Below, one piece after another: positions 32,365 to 40,014 of a stretch of DNA of 64,000 nt. The notes below the pieces were generated by a model that saw nothing but the letters and a program-made list of their open reading frames with translations, was not told the DNA's origin and made no database searches. The number at the start of each line of letters is the position of its first letter. The first letter of the stretch is position 1. Origin of the DNA: Psychrobacillus sp044762855 (GTDB taxonomy: Bacteria; Bacillota; Bacilli; Bacillales_A; Planococcaceae); assembly GCF_044762855.1 (NCBI RefSeq), contig NZ_JBIWFB010000003.1:1-64000 (forward strand), read 5' to 3'. Both the position numbers and the translations under genes were made by a program.

Positions 32365-33300
32365 TTAGCTATTTTGAATAGCTAGAAGTTCTTCGCCTTG
32401 CGCTTGTCTTTGCTTCGCTGCAGCGTTTACTTGCTCATCCGCATGATAACTACTTCTAACGAGCGGACCTGCTTCACAATGGGAGAATCCTTTACTCATT
32501 GCAATTTTACGTAATTCCCCAAACTCAGCAGGTGAATAATATTTTAGTACAGGTAAGTGCTTTTTCGACGGTTGTAAATATTGACCGATTGTCATAATAT
32601 CTACGTTGTTTGCACGAAGATCATCCATTACTTCTAGTATTTCTTCATGCGTTTCTCCTAAGCCTAACATTAACGATGATTTCGTTGGAATGCTCGGTTG
32701 CATTTCTTTTGCACGACGTAATAGTTCAAGTGAACGATCATATTTGGCTCTTGCACGAACTCTTGGCGTTAATCGACGAACCGTTTCAATGTTATGGTTT
32801 AAAATATCGGGTTTTGCATCCATAATGTTTTGGATATTTTGTTCAACCCCTCCCATATCAGAAGGTAATACTTCAATTGTCGTAAATGGATTTTTACGAC
32901 GAATTGCACGAATCGTTTCAGCAAACACTTCCGAACCACCATCTTTTAAATCATCACGAGCAACAGCTGTTACAACGACATGTTTTAGATTCATAATGAC
33001 AACTGAATCTGCAACCCGTTCTGGTTCTGCTAAATCTAATTCATTTGGTAGGCCTGTTTTTACCGCGCAGAAACGACATGCACGTGTACAAACTGCTCCT
33101 AAAATCATAAAAGTAGCAGTTCTTCGTGAACCCCAGCATTCATGAATATTTGGGCATTTTGCTTCTTCACAAACCGTATGTAAATTATTTTCACGCATTA
33201 ATTTTTTTAGACCTTTATAGTCTTCATTCGTATTTAGTTTAATTTTTAACCAATCTGGTTTACGTTGATGCTCTGATTTCGTAGGCTTACAAGATGTCAT
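32365..33300 (-). CDS. lipA: Lipoyl synthase
   Basis: A radical-SAM enzyme of 311 residues that inserts two sulfurs into octanoyl groups on lipoyl domains and GcvH. The radical-SAM cluster motif CTRACRFC and the auxiliary cluster cysteines (CEEAKCPNIHEC) are both present; PLVRSSYHADEQV is the conserved C-terminal segment with the serine ligand. Near-identical architecture to B. subtilis LipA, with a slightly longer N-terminus; only a weak GGGGTC site is visible upstream. The auxiliary cluster is consumed in the reaction, which links it to the Suf, YutI and YutM Fe-S proteins in this window. Confidence 0.95.
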   Translation of the reverse strand: MTSCKPTKSEHQRKPDWLKIKLNTNEDYKGLKKLMRENNLHTVCEEAKCPNIHECWGSRRTATFMILGAVCTRACRFCAVKTGLPNELDLAEPERVADSVVIMNLKHVVVTAVARDDLKDGGSEVFAETIRAIRRKNPFTTIEVLPSDMGGVEQNIQNIMDAKPDILNHNIETVRRLTPRVRARAKYDRSLELLRRAKEMQPSIPTKSSLMLGLGETHEEILEVMDDLRANNVDIMTIGQYLQPSKKHLPVLKYYSPAEFGELRKIAMSKGFSHCEAGPLVRSSYHADEQVNAAAKQRQAQGEELLAIQNS

Positions 33301-33415
33301 TTATAGCGACCCCATTCTTTATAAACTAACCACACTGTTGTCAATGTACCATATTATTAGAATTCAAACAACCTTCTGAACTCACATTCTAGGACTAAAA
33401 AATGGGGTGCGATAA

Positions 33416-34987
33416 TTAATTATTTGCTTCTATTTTGCTTTTACTTTTGACGTTCCAAACGATGAATAAACTTATAATAATAGCCACCACCGTAAGCATT
33501 CCTAAGACTACTGAACCAGTCAATCCTAAAACTAAATAACCGATTGTCGCAATAATGGCACTAATAATGGCATAAGGTAATTGCGTCATAACATGATCAA
33601 TAACATTTACTCCTGCACCAGTTGCTGACATGATTGTTGTATCCGAAATTGGTGAACAATGATCCCCAAAAACTGCTCCTGCTAAAACAGCTGCCAGTAT
33701 TGGTAATAGTAATTCCGGTTCTATCGCCATGATAATACTTGCGCCAATTGGCAATAAAATACCGAATGACCCCCATGACGATCCAGTTGCAAATGCCATA
33801 AATGCTGTTAATACAAATAACAAAGCAGGGATAACTCCTACAGGAATATTATGATCTGTCACTAAATTAGCTAAAAATGCACCTGTTTCTAATGCATTGA
33901 TCAAGAAAGATAAAGACCATGCAAAAATTAAAATTAGTATAGCAGGGAGCATCGAACGAACACCCGTTACGAGTGCTTTCCACACGAATCTTATATTTGC
34001 TTCCGGATTCGTATTAAATTGTCGTACATACAGTGCAATAGCTAAAATCGTCGCTGTCAAACCACCAACAAATAAAGAGAGTGGAACATCTGTGTTTTCA
34101 AAGATAACAAATAAATTCAAATTATAACCTGAAAGTTTATAACCTGTCCAAAACATTGCAAATAGTGTCACGACGATTAATGAAACAATCGGCAACACTA
34201 AATCTACTACTTTTCCATAATTATTTTCTGGAAAATTTCCTTGTAGATCTCCTGGATTTGGTTTACTTGAATCATAAAGTTCACCTGTTTCAATCGCTCT
34301 TTTCTCCTGTTTTTTCATTGCTAATAAGTCAAAGTCTGTCCAAGCTATGAAAAACACAATAGCTAACGTCGCAATCACATAAAAATTCATTGGAGCCATT
34401 AGTATAAATGCTTCCAGTGGGGTATAAGCAGTTACTGCATGTGTTGCAAAAATAACACCCAGCTGACTGATTAAAAAAGCTCCCCAACTGGAAACTGGTG
34501 ACACTACACATACTGGAGCAGAAGTAGAATCGATAAAATATGCTAACTTTGCACGTGACACACGATGCGAATCAGTAATTGGTCTTGCAATTTGACCTAC
34601 TGCTAATGCATTAAAATAGTCATCTACAAATATAAGTATTCCTAAAAATGCTGTTAATAATTTCGATCCTCGTCGAGTTTTAATCTTTTTAATCGCCCAT
34701 ACTGCAAATGCCGTGCTTCCCCCAGATAAACTAACAAACGCTGTAACAACACCCAGCAATAATATAAAGGACAAAATATAAATATTGTAAGCATTTATCC
34801 CTTCATCCCAAAAAGAAGTTTTAAATGATTCCCATAATAGTAAACCCGAACTGACCGGTGCAAAATTCTCTACAAGTAATGCTGCAGAGACAATTCCTAC
34901 ACCAAGAGATAATAACACCCTCTTCGTCACAAGCACCATGATGATCGCTAATAACGGTGGTAATAATGAATAAATCGTATTTTCCAA
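33416..34987 (-). CDS. NhaC-family transporter under lysine riboswitch control, probable lysine transporter
   Basis: A 523-residue membrane protein with about 12-13 helices of the NhaC Na+/H+ antiporter superfamily (GTSGF-like loops: TAFVSLSGGSTAF, VFVDDYFNALAVGQ in the first half, and FATGSSWGSFGILLPIG and GAVFGDHCSPISDTT in the second). I choose the TTG at 34987, eight bases after GGAGG. A lysine riboswitch with its terminator precedes it. NhaC-family genes with this riboswitch have been proposed to be lysine transporters (LysW), so lysine rather than Na+ homeostasis is the better guess. Confidence 0.82.
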   Translation of the reverse strand: MENTIYSLLPPLLAIIMVLVTKRVLLSLGVGIVSAALLVENFAPVSSGLLLWESFKTSFWDEGINAYNIYILSFILLLGVVTAFVSLSGGSTAFAVWAIKKIKTRRGSKLLTAFLGILIFVDDYFNALAVGQIARPITDSHRVSRAKLAYFIDSTSAPVCVVSPVSSWGAFLISQLGVIFATHAVTAYTPLEAFILMAPMNFYVIATLAIVFFIAWTDFDLLAMKKQEKRAIETGELYDSSKPNPGDLQGNFPENNYGKVVDLVLPIVSLIVVTLFAMFWTGYKLSGYNLNLFVIFENTDVPLSLFVGGLTATILAIALYVRQFNTNPEANIRFVWKALVTGVRSMLPAILILIFAWSLSFLINALETGAFLANLVTDHNIPVGVIPALLFVLTAFMAFATGSSWGSFGILLPIGASIIMAIEPELLLPILAAVLAGAVFGDHCSPISDTTIMSATGAGVNVIDHVMTQLPYAIISAIIATIGYLVLGLTGSVVLGMLTVVAIIISLFIVWNVKSKSKIEANN

Positions 34988-35004
34988 AACCTGTTCCTCC
35001 TCAA

Positions 35005-35046
35005 AAAATAAAAAAGCCAACCTAGTCATCCACATAGGTTGGCTTC
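35005..35046 (-). terminator. Riboswitch-controlled intrinsic terminator
   Basis: On the minus strand AGCCAACCTA pairs with TAGGTTGGCT (arms at 35035-35044 and 35015-35024), followed by a T-run, between the lysine aptamer and the ribosome binding site of the transporter. This is the expression platform expected for lysine-induced termination. Confidence 0.88.
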
Positions 35047-35104
35047 CACTATAGAAATTAAGCATTAAAATGAGTATTTATCTTTCGTAGCTCAACATTT
35101 ATAT

Positions 35105-35268
35105 TCTCTATAAATAACAGTGTTATTCTTTTTCAAAATAACCCCAACTAAATATCGTTTGACATACAATATTTAGCTTCGGCAAACCTTCCTTTCGTAT
35201 ACGATCATATGTGTCATCTTCTTCGTATAGTACTATTAAGCTTTGCAGCCTCTACCTATTATTCATTT
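35105..35268 (-). ncRNA. Lysine riboswitch (L-box) aptamer
   Basis: On the minus strand the segment has the conserved L-box blocks in order: GGTAGAGGCTGC, AGTACTATACG, GAAGATG, AAGGAAGGTTTGCCGAAGC, GTTGGGGTT and ACACTGTTATTTAT, whose end pairs with the start to form P1. With lysine bound, the downstream terminator should form and switch off the NhaC-family gene. An extended -10 (TGTTACAAT, about 35274-35282) upstream is a suitable promoter. Confidence 0.9.
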
Positions 35269-35307
35269 TCTTTATTGTAACAGTAATTTCTGCTATTCCC
35301 GGAAGTT

Positions 35308-36084
35308 TTAATCTTCAGGTAACGGGATAGGCACCTCTACGGATGGCGCAGAAGAACCATCTCCACCTGTATAAATGTGAGGAACTTGCCCTTGCACTAA
35401 TCCCATTGCAACCGGAATGTTTTGTTCGACAACGCTCATCTTACTTGCAAGCGGAACAATGACTTGGACATTTACTTTAATATGAATACTTACTTCAACG
35501 TATGCATTATTAATTCCAAATTCTGTTATGGTCGGCACTACGGTTGACTGTACGTTACCAATTACATGAAATCGAATCGGGATTTTAGGACCTAAGTTAC
35601 CGATAAGCGGAATATTCGTTGCCTGCCCCATCGGCACAAAAAACACGACTCCTCCTTGATCTTCCATCGTTTGCTTATCATATTCAATATCATCCAGATA
35701 AGGCAAACTTGATAAATTCCCTTTTTCTGCTTGTTCTAGATGCGATTGCACCAGACTATTCGTATCCGATAAAACACGATTAATGATTTCAGTATTAAAT
35801 TTCGTCGTTACCATATTTGTACTGCCATTTGTAGATGGCACTTCCTCGATAATATCGTTTACATCTAAAACGTTGGCAGTTCTTGAATTGATCGCTTTAC
35901 TAATAACCATCGATGCAATTTTATTCGTTTGCACTTCCGCATATTCCAGATATGTCGGAGTCAAACGATAGTTAACAACATAAAATACGCCAGCGACGGA
36001 TAAGATGAAAAGTGCCAATAATATAGCTAGTTTTCGCTGAGCAGTAAAAATAGTTAAACGCTTTTTTTTTCGATAGAATAGCAA
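35308..36084 (-). CDS. yunB: Sporulation protein YunB
   Basis: A 258-residue membrane-anchored protein: positively charged start (YRKKKRLTIFTAQRK), one membrane helix (about 19-38) and a long external part with repeated beta-like hydrophobic segments (IPIRFHVIGNVQSTVVPTITEFGINNAYVEVSIHIKV). It matches B. subtilis YunB, a sigma-E dependent protein needed for normal sporulation. The start is TTG at 36084, a few bases after AAGGGGG. That site is inside the 3' arm of a terminator-like hairpin, see 36086-36121. Confidence 0.85.
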   Translation of the reverse strand: MLFYRKKKRLTIFTAQRKLAILLALFILSVAGVFYVVNYRLTPTYLEYAEVQTNKIASMVISKAINSRTANVLDVNDIIEEVPSTNGSTNMVTTKFNTEIINRVLSDTNSLVQSHLEQAEKGNLSSLPYLDDIEYDKQTMEDQGGVVFFVPMGQATNIPLIGNLGPKIPIRFHVIGNVQSTVVPTITEFGINNAYVEVSIHIKVNVQVIVPLASKMSVVEQNIPVAMGLVQGQVPHIYTGGDGSSAPSVEVPIPLPED

Positions 36085-36085
36085 A

Positions 36086-36121
36086 AAATCCCCCTTATTA
36101 CTACTATGTAATAAGAGGGAG
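36086..36121 (-). terminator. Terminator-like hairpin that also holds the yunB ribosome binding site
   Basis: On the minus strand CCCTCTTATTAC pairs with GTAATAAGGGGG around a six-base loop, then a T-run leads straight into the TTG start of yunB. It can end the yunD transcript. In any transcript reading through, it would hide the AAGGGGG site of yunB. Confidence 0.75.
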
Positions 36122-36123
36122 TG

Positions 36124-37491
36124 TTATGCCTGATTTAATAACCGATTGCCGTACCATTTCACAACATCCCGTATTAACTCCGGCATAAAATATTCTTTCG
36201 TAGCAAACTTGAAGGAAGGGAAAAAGTAACCAAATGTAAACATATCTAGCGTAACAAGTGTATACTCTTTTTCGAGCATGAGCACTTCTCCTCCAATATA
36301 TATGTCCCCTTGTTCATCTTCTACGAGTTGTTCAAAAAGCATGGCTCCCAAGTATTTGCCCCTAAACCCGAGTCCCTTGACTTCTAAATGTGGCCATTTC
36401 TCATTTTTAGACAACTCCACAATTTCCAATAATTCCGCCCCTGTCAACGTAATAACACATGGATTGATGGGATGCGGTAAACAACGGTGCAAGTCACTTG
36501 CTGTAATTGGCCCTTTTGGTAAATCCGTCAAAAATATACCCGCAGGAAACATCGCACAATCCGCTTTCGTAAATGTAAGCAAAGCTTTACCGAAAAAATG
36601 AGACATATCCGAATGACCGAACCACTCTTTATGTAAGATGCCATCATTATGGAGAACAGTTTCAGAAAGTTCCTCGTTTCCAAGTACTTCCCATTTTTCC
36701 AGTTGCAACTCGGCATCTTCCGGTTTTGACAGTGTATGTATGGCGTGTAACCTCGCTTTTTTGGATACAATTCTTTTGGAGTCATGATCATAATCCATTG
36801 TCACTTGCCCCACATAAGCACCATACTTACCTGCAGCAGCTTGTAATGTGTTTCCAACCATTTTACCCTCTTCAAAGTAATGATGCGTATGTGAACCTAA
36901 AATTAGATCGATTTCCGGAATCTTCTCGGTCATGATTTCATCTTGTGATATCCCTAAATGAGATAAACAAATAAGCACATCTACTTCTTTTTCTATCTCT
37001 TTGCAAACTTCTTTTAATCGGTCGATTGGCTGTTGAATTCGCCAACCTAATTGCTCATAGTACAATCCAAAATCTGCGGTCGCAGCTACAATACCAATCC
37101 GTATTCCGGTAGGAGTAACATGAATTTTATAAGGCAGCACCCAAGAAGGTATATTCCCATTTAAATCTGTAAAATTAGAGACAATCACTTCAAAGTTAGC
37201 AGAGGAATATAACGTATCTAAATCGTCATGACTGAGTGTAATCCCTTCGTTGTTACCAATCGTGACATAATCATATCTCGCATCATTTAGCAATTGAACA
37301 TTGCCTTTTCCAAGCGTCCCTTCAGTGAATACATTAGATCTGTCTATATGATCTCCAATATCCAAAGTTAAATAAGAATCGCTCGGTCCATGACTATTAT
37401 GGCGCTCTAAGAGAAACTGATGAATAGTCGGCCAATTTTCTAAATGACTATGTATATCATTCGTATGATAAATATGAATCGTCTCTCTCAT
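36124..37491 (-). CDS. yunD: Metallophosphoesterase of the 5'-nucleotidase family (YunD)
   Basis: A 455-residue two-domain protein: an N-terminal metallophosphatase (HTNDIHSHLENW, DIGDHIDRSN, TIGNNEG, SHTHHYFEEGK) and a C-terminal 5'-nucleotidase substrate domain (from about 270). No signal peptide is present, so unlike UshA it should be cytoplasmic. The metal ligands D-x-H, GD, GNxE-type and GHxH-type are recognisable. It probably hydrolyses nucleotides or related phosphodiesters. Sits 16 bp downstream of yunE in a leftward yunF-yunE-yunD series. Confidence 0.88.
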   Translation of the reverse strand: MRETIHIYHTNDIHSHLENWPTIHQFLLERHNSHGPSDSYLTLDIGDHIDRSNVFTEGTLGKGNVQLLNDARYDYVTIGNNEGITLSHDDLDTLYSSANFEVIVSNFTDLNGNIPSWVLPYKIHVTPTGIRIGIVAATADFGLYYEQLGWRIQQPIDRLKEVCKEIEKEVDVLICLSHLGISQDEIMTEKIPEIDLILGSHTHHYFEEGKMVGNTLQAAAGKYGAYVGQVTMDYDHDSKRIVSKKARLHAIHTLSKPEDAELQLEKWEVLGNEELSETVLHNDGILHKEWFGHSDMSHFFGKALLTFTKADCAMFPAGIFLTDLPKGPITASDLHRCLPHPINPCVITLTGAELLEIVELSKNEKWPHLEVKGLGFRGKYLGAMLFEQLVEDEQGDIYIGGEVLMLEKEYTLVTLDMFTFGYFFPSFKFATKEYFMPELIRDVVKWYGNRLLNQA

Positions 37492-37507
37492 TTTCTAAGC
37501 CCCTTTT

Positions 37508-38326
37508 TTATAATAACCCTGCAATAATCGAGCGTACCCCTAATAAAAGCAGCACAATTCTTAGTGCCAATACTAATGTATCGGAGTTTAATTTTTTATT
37601 CAATTTTGCTCCTATTTTTGCTCCGATATAAGCAGCAGGAATGACCGGAATTGTATATAACCATGGTACATTTCCTAAAGATATATGCGTGGCAGAATTC
37701 ACCAATGCAGACAAGAAAACCATAAACATAGACGTTGCAACTGCAACATGAGGAGGAAATAGAAACAGTAGTATCATAGCAGGTACAATAATCGATCCCC
37801 CTCCGATACCAAATAGACCAGAAGCAAACCCAACTCCAAATGTTAACAGTAATGCAAACCAAATTGGGTAACCATACACATAAGTATCTTTTCCATCTAT
37901 AAATGTTCGTTTTTTCCCGTTTTCAACAAACCATTTCACTGGTTTTAACCGATCTCGAACTAATAGAAGGGTAGATAAAACAATAAGTAAAATGCCAAAA
38001 TATAAATTAAATGATGGTAAATCTAGTCCCTTATTCACCCACGCACCGAGTATGGTCCCCGGTATACTTCCGATAAAAAAGATAAATCCACTTCTAAAAT
38101 CCACCGTCTTCGTTTTCATATACGAAAGCGTAGAAGAAAGACCCGTGAAAATCATCATAACAACCGAAAGCCCAACCACACTCTGTGGCGTAATATCAGG
38201 AATTAATGCTAATGTTGTCCCAAAAAACAACACTGCTGGAACTAAAATTACGCCCCCTCCTAAACCTACTAAGGCCCCAACTATACCAGAAAATAGCCCC
38301 GCGACTACTAATAATACCCACTCCAT
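37508..38326 (-). CDS. yunE: TauE/SafE family membrane protein (YunE)
   Basis: A 272-residue membrane protein with about eight helices and the TauE/SafE repeats GALVGLGGGVILVPAVLF (N-terminal) and GLFGIGGGSIIVPAMILLF (middle). Members export sulfite, sulfoacetate or similar anions. The start overlaps the stop of yunF by one base (TAATG), indicating coupled translation. Substrate unknown. Confidence 0.88.
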   Translation of the reverse strand: MEWVLLVVAGLFSGIVGALVGLGGGVILVPAVLFFGTTLALIPDITPQSVVGLSVVMMIFTGLSSTLSYMKTKTVDFRSGFIFFIGSIPGTILGAWVNKGLDLPSFNLYFGILLIVLSTLLLVRDRLKPVKWFVENGKKRTFIDGKDTYVYGYPIWFALLLTFGVGFASGLFGIGGGSIIVPAMILLFLFPPHVAVATSMFMVFLSALVNSATHISLGNVPWLYTIPVIPAAYIGAKIGAKLNKKLNSDTLVLALRIVLLLLGVRSIIAGLL

Positions 38327-39177
38327 TATATCCCACCTTCAAATAAGTCTAATTGTTTCGGAGCAAGTCCTTCAAATTCAATACCAAGCATTTGTTGAAA
38401 AGCTTTCGCATTCTTCACAGCATGTCCTCCGGAATTATTATTAAAGAGGACAACTACTTCTTTTGCTTGCTTTTGCAACTGCTCTACTTTCTTTTGAATA
38501 AATGCAAGCTCTTCTTTATTATAATCGTATAAATAGCGTACTTCTCGCCATTTTTCGTTATTTCCAGGGTTAATCCAGCCATATGTATTTCGACCATGTA
38601 AACGTATAAGTACTTTATCCGACGTTGCGATAGATATCAGCGGTACAGAACCTTCCCCAACTTGCGGTTCATCACACACCGTATGATGGAGATGATGATT
38701 TTTCAAAAAATCTAATGTTCCTTCTTGATATGTAGACGAGTACCAAGATTGATGGCGAAATTCTATAGCAAGCTCGAACTCTCTCAATTCCTCTTTCACT
38801 CGAAGGATATATTCCACGTTTTCTTTCACACATGTAAACCAAGGCGGAAATTGCACTAACACCATCGAAAGTTTGCCTGCTTCTTTAAAAGGCCAAATAG
38901 ACTCTCGGTAACGCTCGAACATGTCGTCCATTGATTCATAATGAGACTCCCCGCGTAAATGACCGGTTATCTCTTGATACGCTTTTACAACAAATTGAAA
39001 ATTATCTGGTGTTTCCTTAATCCATTTTAATGTATTTTTAACCGGTGGAATCGCATAAAAAGATGTGTCCAATTCAACAACCGGAAAATGTGCACTATAA
39101 TCTTGTAGCTTCTCTTTAGCTGTTGAAACGTATAAGTCAGGATGATCTCCCCAACCTGTTAATCCTATTCGAATCAT
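38326..39177 (-). CDS. yunF: DUF72 family protein (YunF)
   Basis: A 283-residue TIM-barrel-like protein of the DUF72 family (MIRIGLTGWGDHPDLY at the start, VELDTSFYAIPP, FAIEFRHQSWY-like ELAIEFRHQSWY, and VLIRLHGRNTYGW near residue 200). The function of the family is unknown. It is the first gene of the yunF-yunE-yunD unit and overlaps yunE by one base. Confidence 0.88.
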   Translation of the reverse strand: MIRIGLTGWGDHPDLYVSTAKEKLQDYSAHFPVVELDTSFYAIPPVKNTLKWIKETPDNFQFVVKAYQEITGHLRGESHYESMDDMFERYRESIWPFKEAGKLSMVLVQFPPWFTCVKENVEYILRVKEELREFELAIEFRHQSWYSSTYQEGTLDFLKNHHLHHTVCDEPQVGEGSVPLISIATSDKVLIRLHGRNTYGWINPGNNEKWREVRYLYDYNKEELAFIQKKVEQLQKQAKEVVVLFNNNSGGHAVKNAKAFQQMLGIEFEGLAPKQLDLFEGGI

Positions 39178-39257
39178 TCTTTCACCTCTTTATTCATATA
39201 TTCATATCATATCATTGCTTTTATTCCAGTTACAGTGAAATGAAAAAATGATTTCGA

Positions 39258-39827
39258 TCAAGCAAACATTTCAAACACACCTATAAAAATAAGTAAGCAT
39301 CCTGAAATAATAGTTGAATATTTTCCAATAAAAGTTTTCATTAGCAAATAACCGAAGTGACTTCCTAGCCCTACAGTAAGAATGGAGAAAAAACCTATAG
39401 AAATTACTGTCCAAATAGCAGAAATACCATTAGCGCCAATTCCAATTCCACTTGCCAGACAATTGATAGATAAGATGAACCCTAATAATACCGCTTCTTT
39501 AAGAGAGATAATCGAATTATTATCCTTATCAAACTTCTTTGGATCTTTATTAGAATGCTTGTTGGAAACTCGACTGGACCATAAAGTCCATAAACCGATG
39601 AGGCATAACAAAAAACTTCCCCAAAAGTTCGCTACACTTGGAGAAATATATGCTGTAAAAGCACCTCCAGTAAAAACAGCAACATAAGTAACGCACATTG
39701 ATATTAAAGCAATCATTAAATTCGAACCAATTGGGATCTTCGTTTGTTTGGCTCCATAAGCAAGCCCAATCCCTAAGTTATCTAAATTTGCTGCTATGCC
39801 AATTAGTACAATGGTTATCCAATGCAT
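39258..39827 (-). CDS. MntP/YtaF family membrane protein
   Basis: A 189-residue membrane protein of six helices in two repeats, each with conserved aspartate/asparagine-containing segments (GIAANLDNLGIGLAYG and GFILSINCLASGIGIG). This is the architecture of the manganese exporter MntP and its sporulation relative YtaF; the second repeat has N instead of the usual D. The start at 39827 follows AAGGAGG; the ORF can be extended upstream without support. No manganese riboswitch is visible upstream, which leans toward YtaF. Confidence 0.75.
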   Translation of the reverse strand: MHWITIVLIGIAANLDNLGIGLAYGAKQTKIPIGSNLMIALISMCVTYVAVFTGGAFTAYISPSVANFWGSFLLCLIGLWTLWSSRVSNKHSNKDPKKFDKDNNSIISLKEAVLLGFILSINCLASGIGIGANGISAIWTVISIGFFSILTVGLGSHFGYLLMKTFIGKYSTIISGCLLIFIGVFEMFA

Positions 39828-40014
39828 AAAAATCCTCCTTGCAAAATCCATTTACACATAAAGCATATGCGACAAAAAGTTATTTGTTAAAACATTACTT
39901 ACATGTCGGATATATAGTTTCTTCTAAAATTTAATAGATTTCTAGCATACGGAGATTAAAACAAGAATAGGATTGTTACAGTGTCCAATCATTTTACACT
40001 GGAAGGAGAATCAA

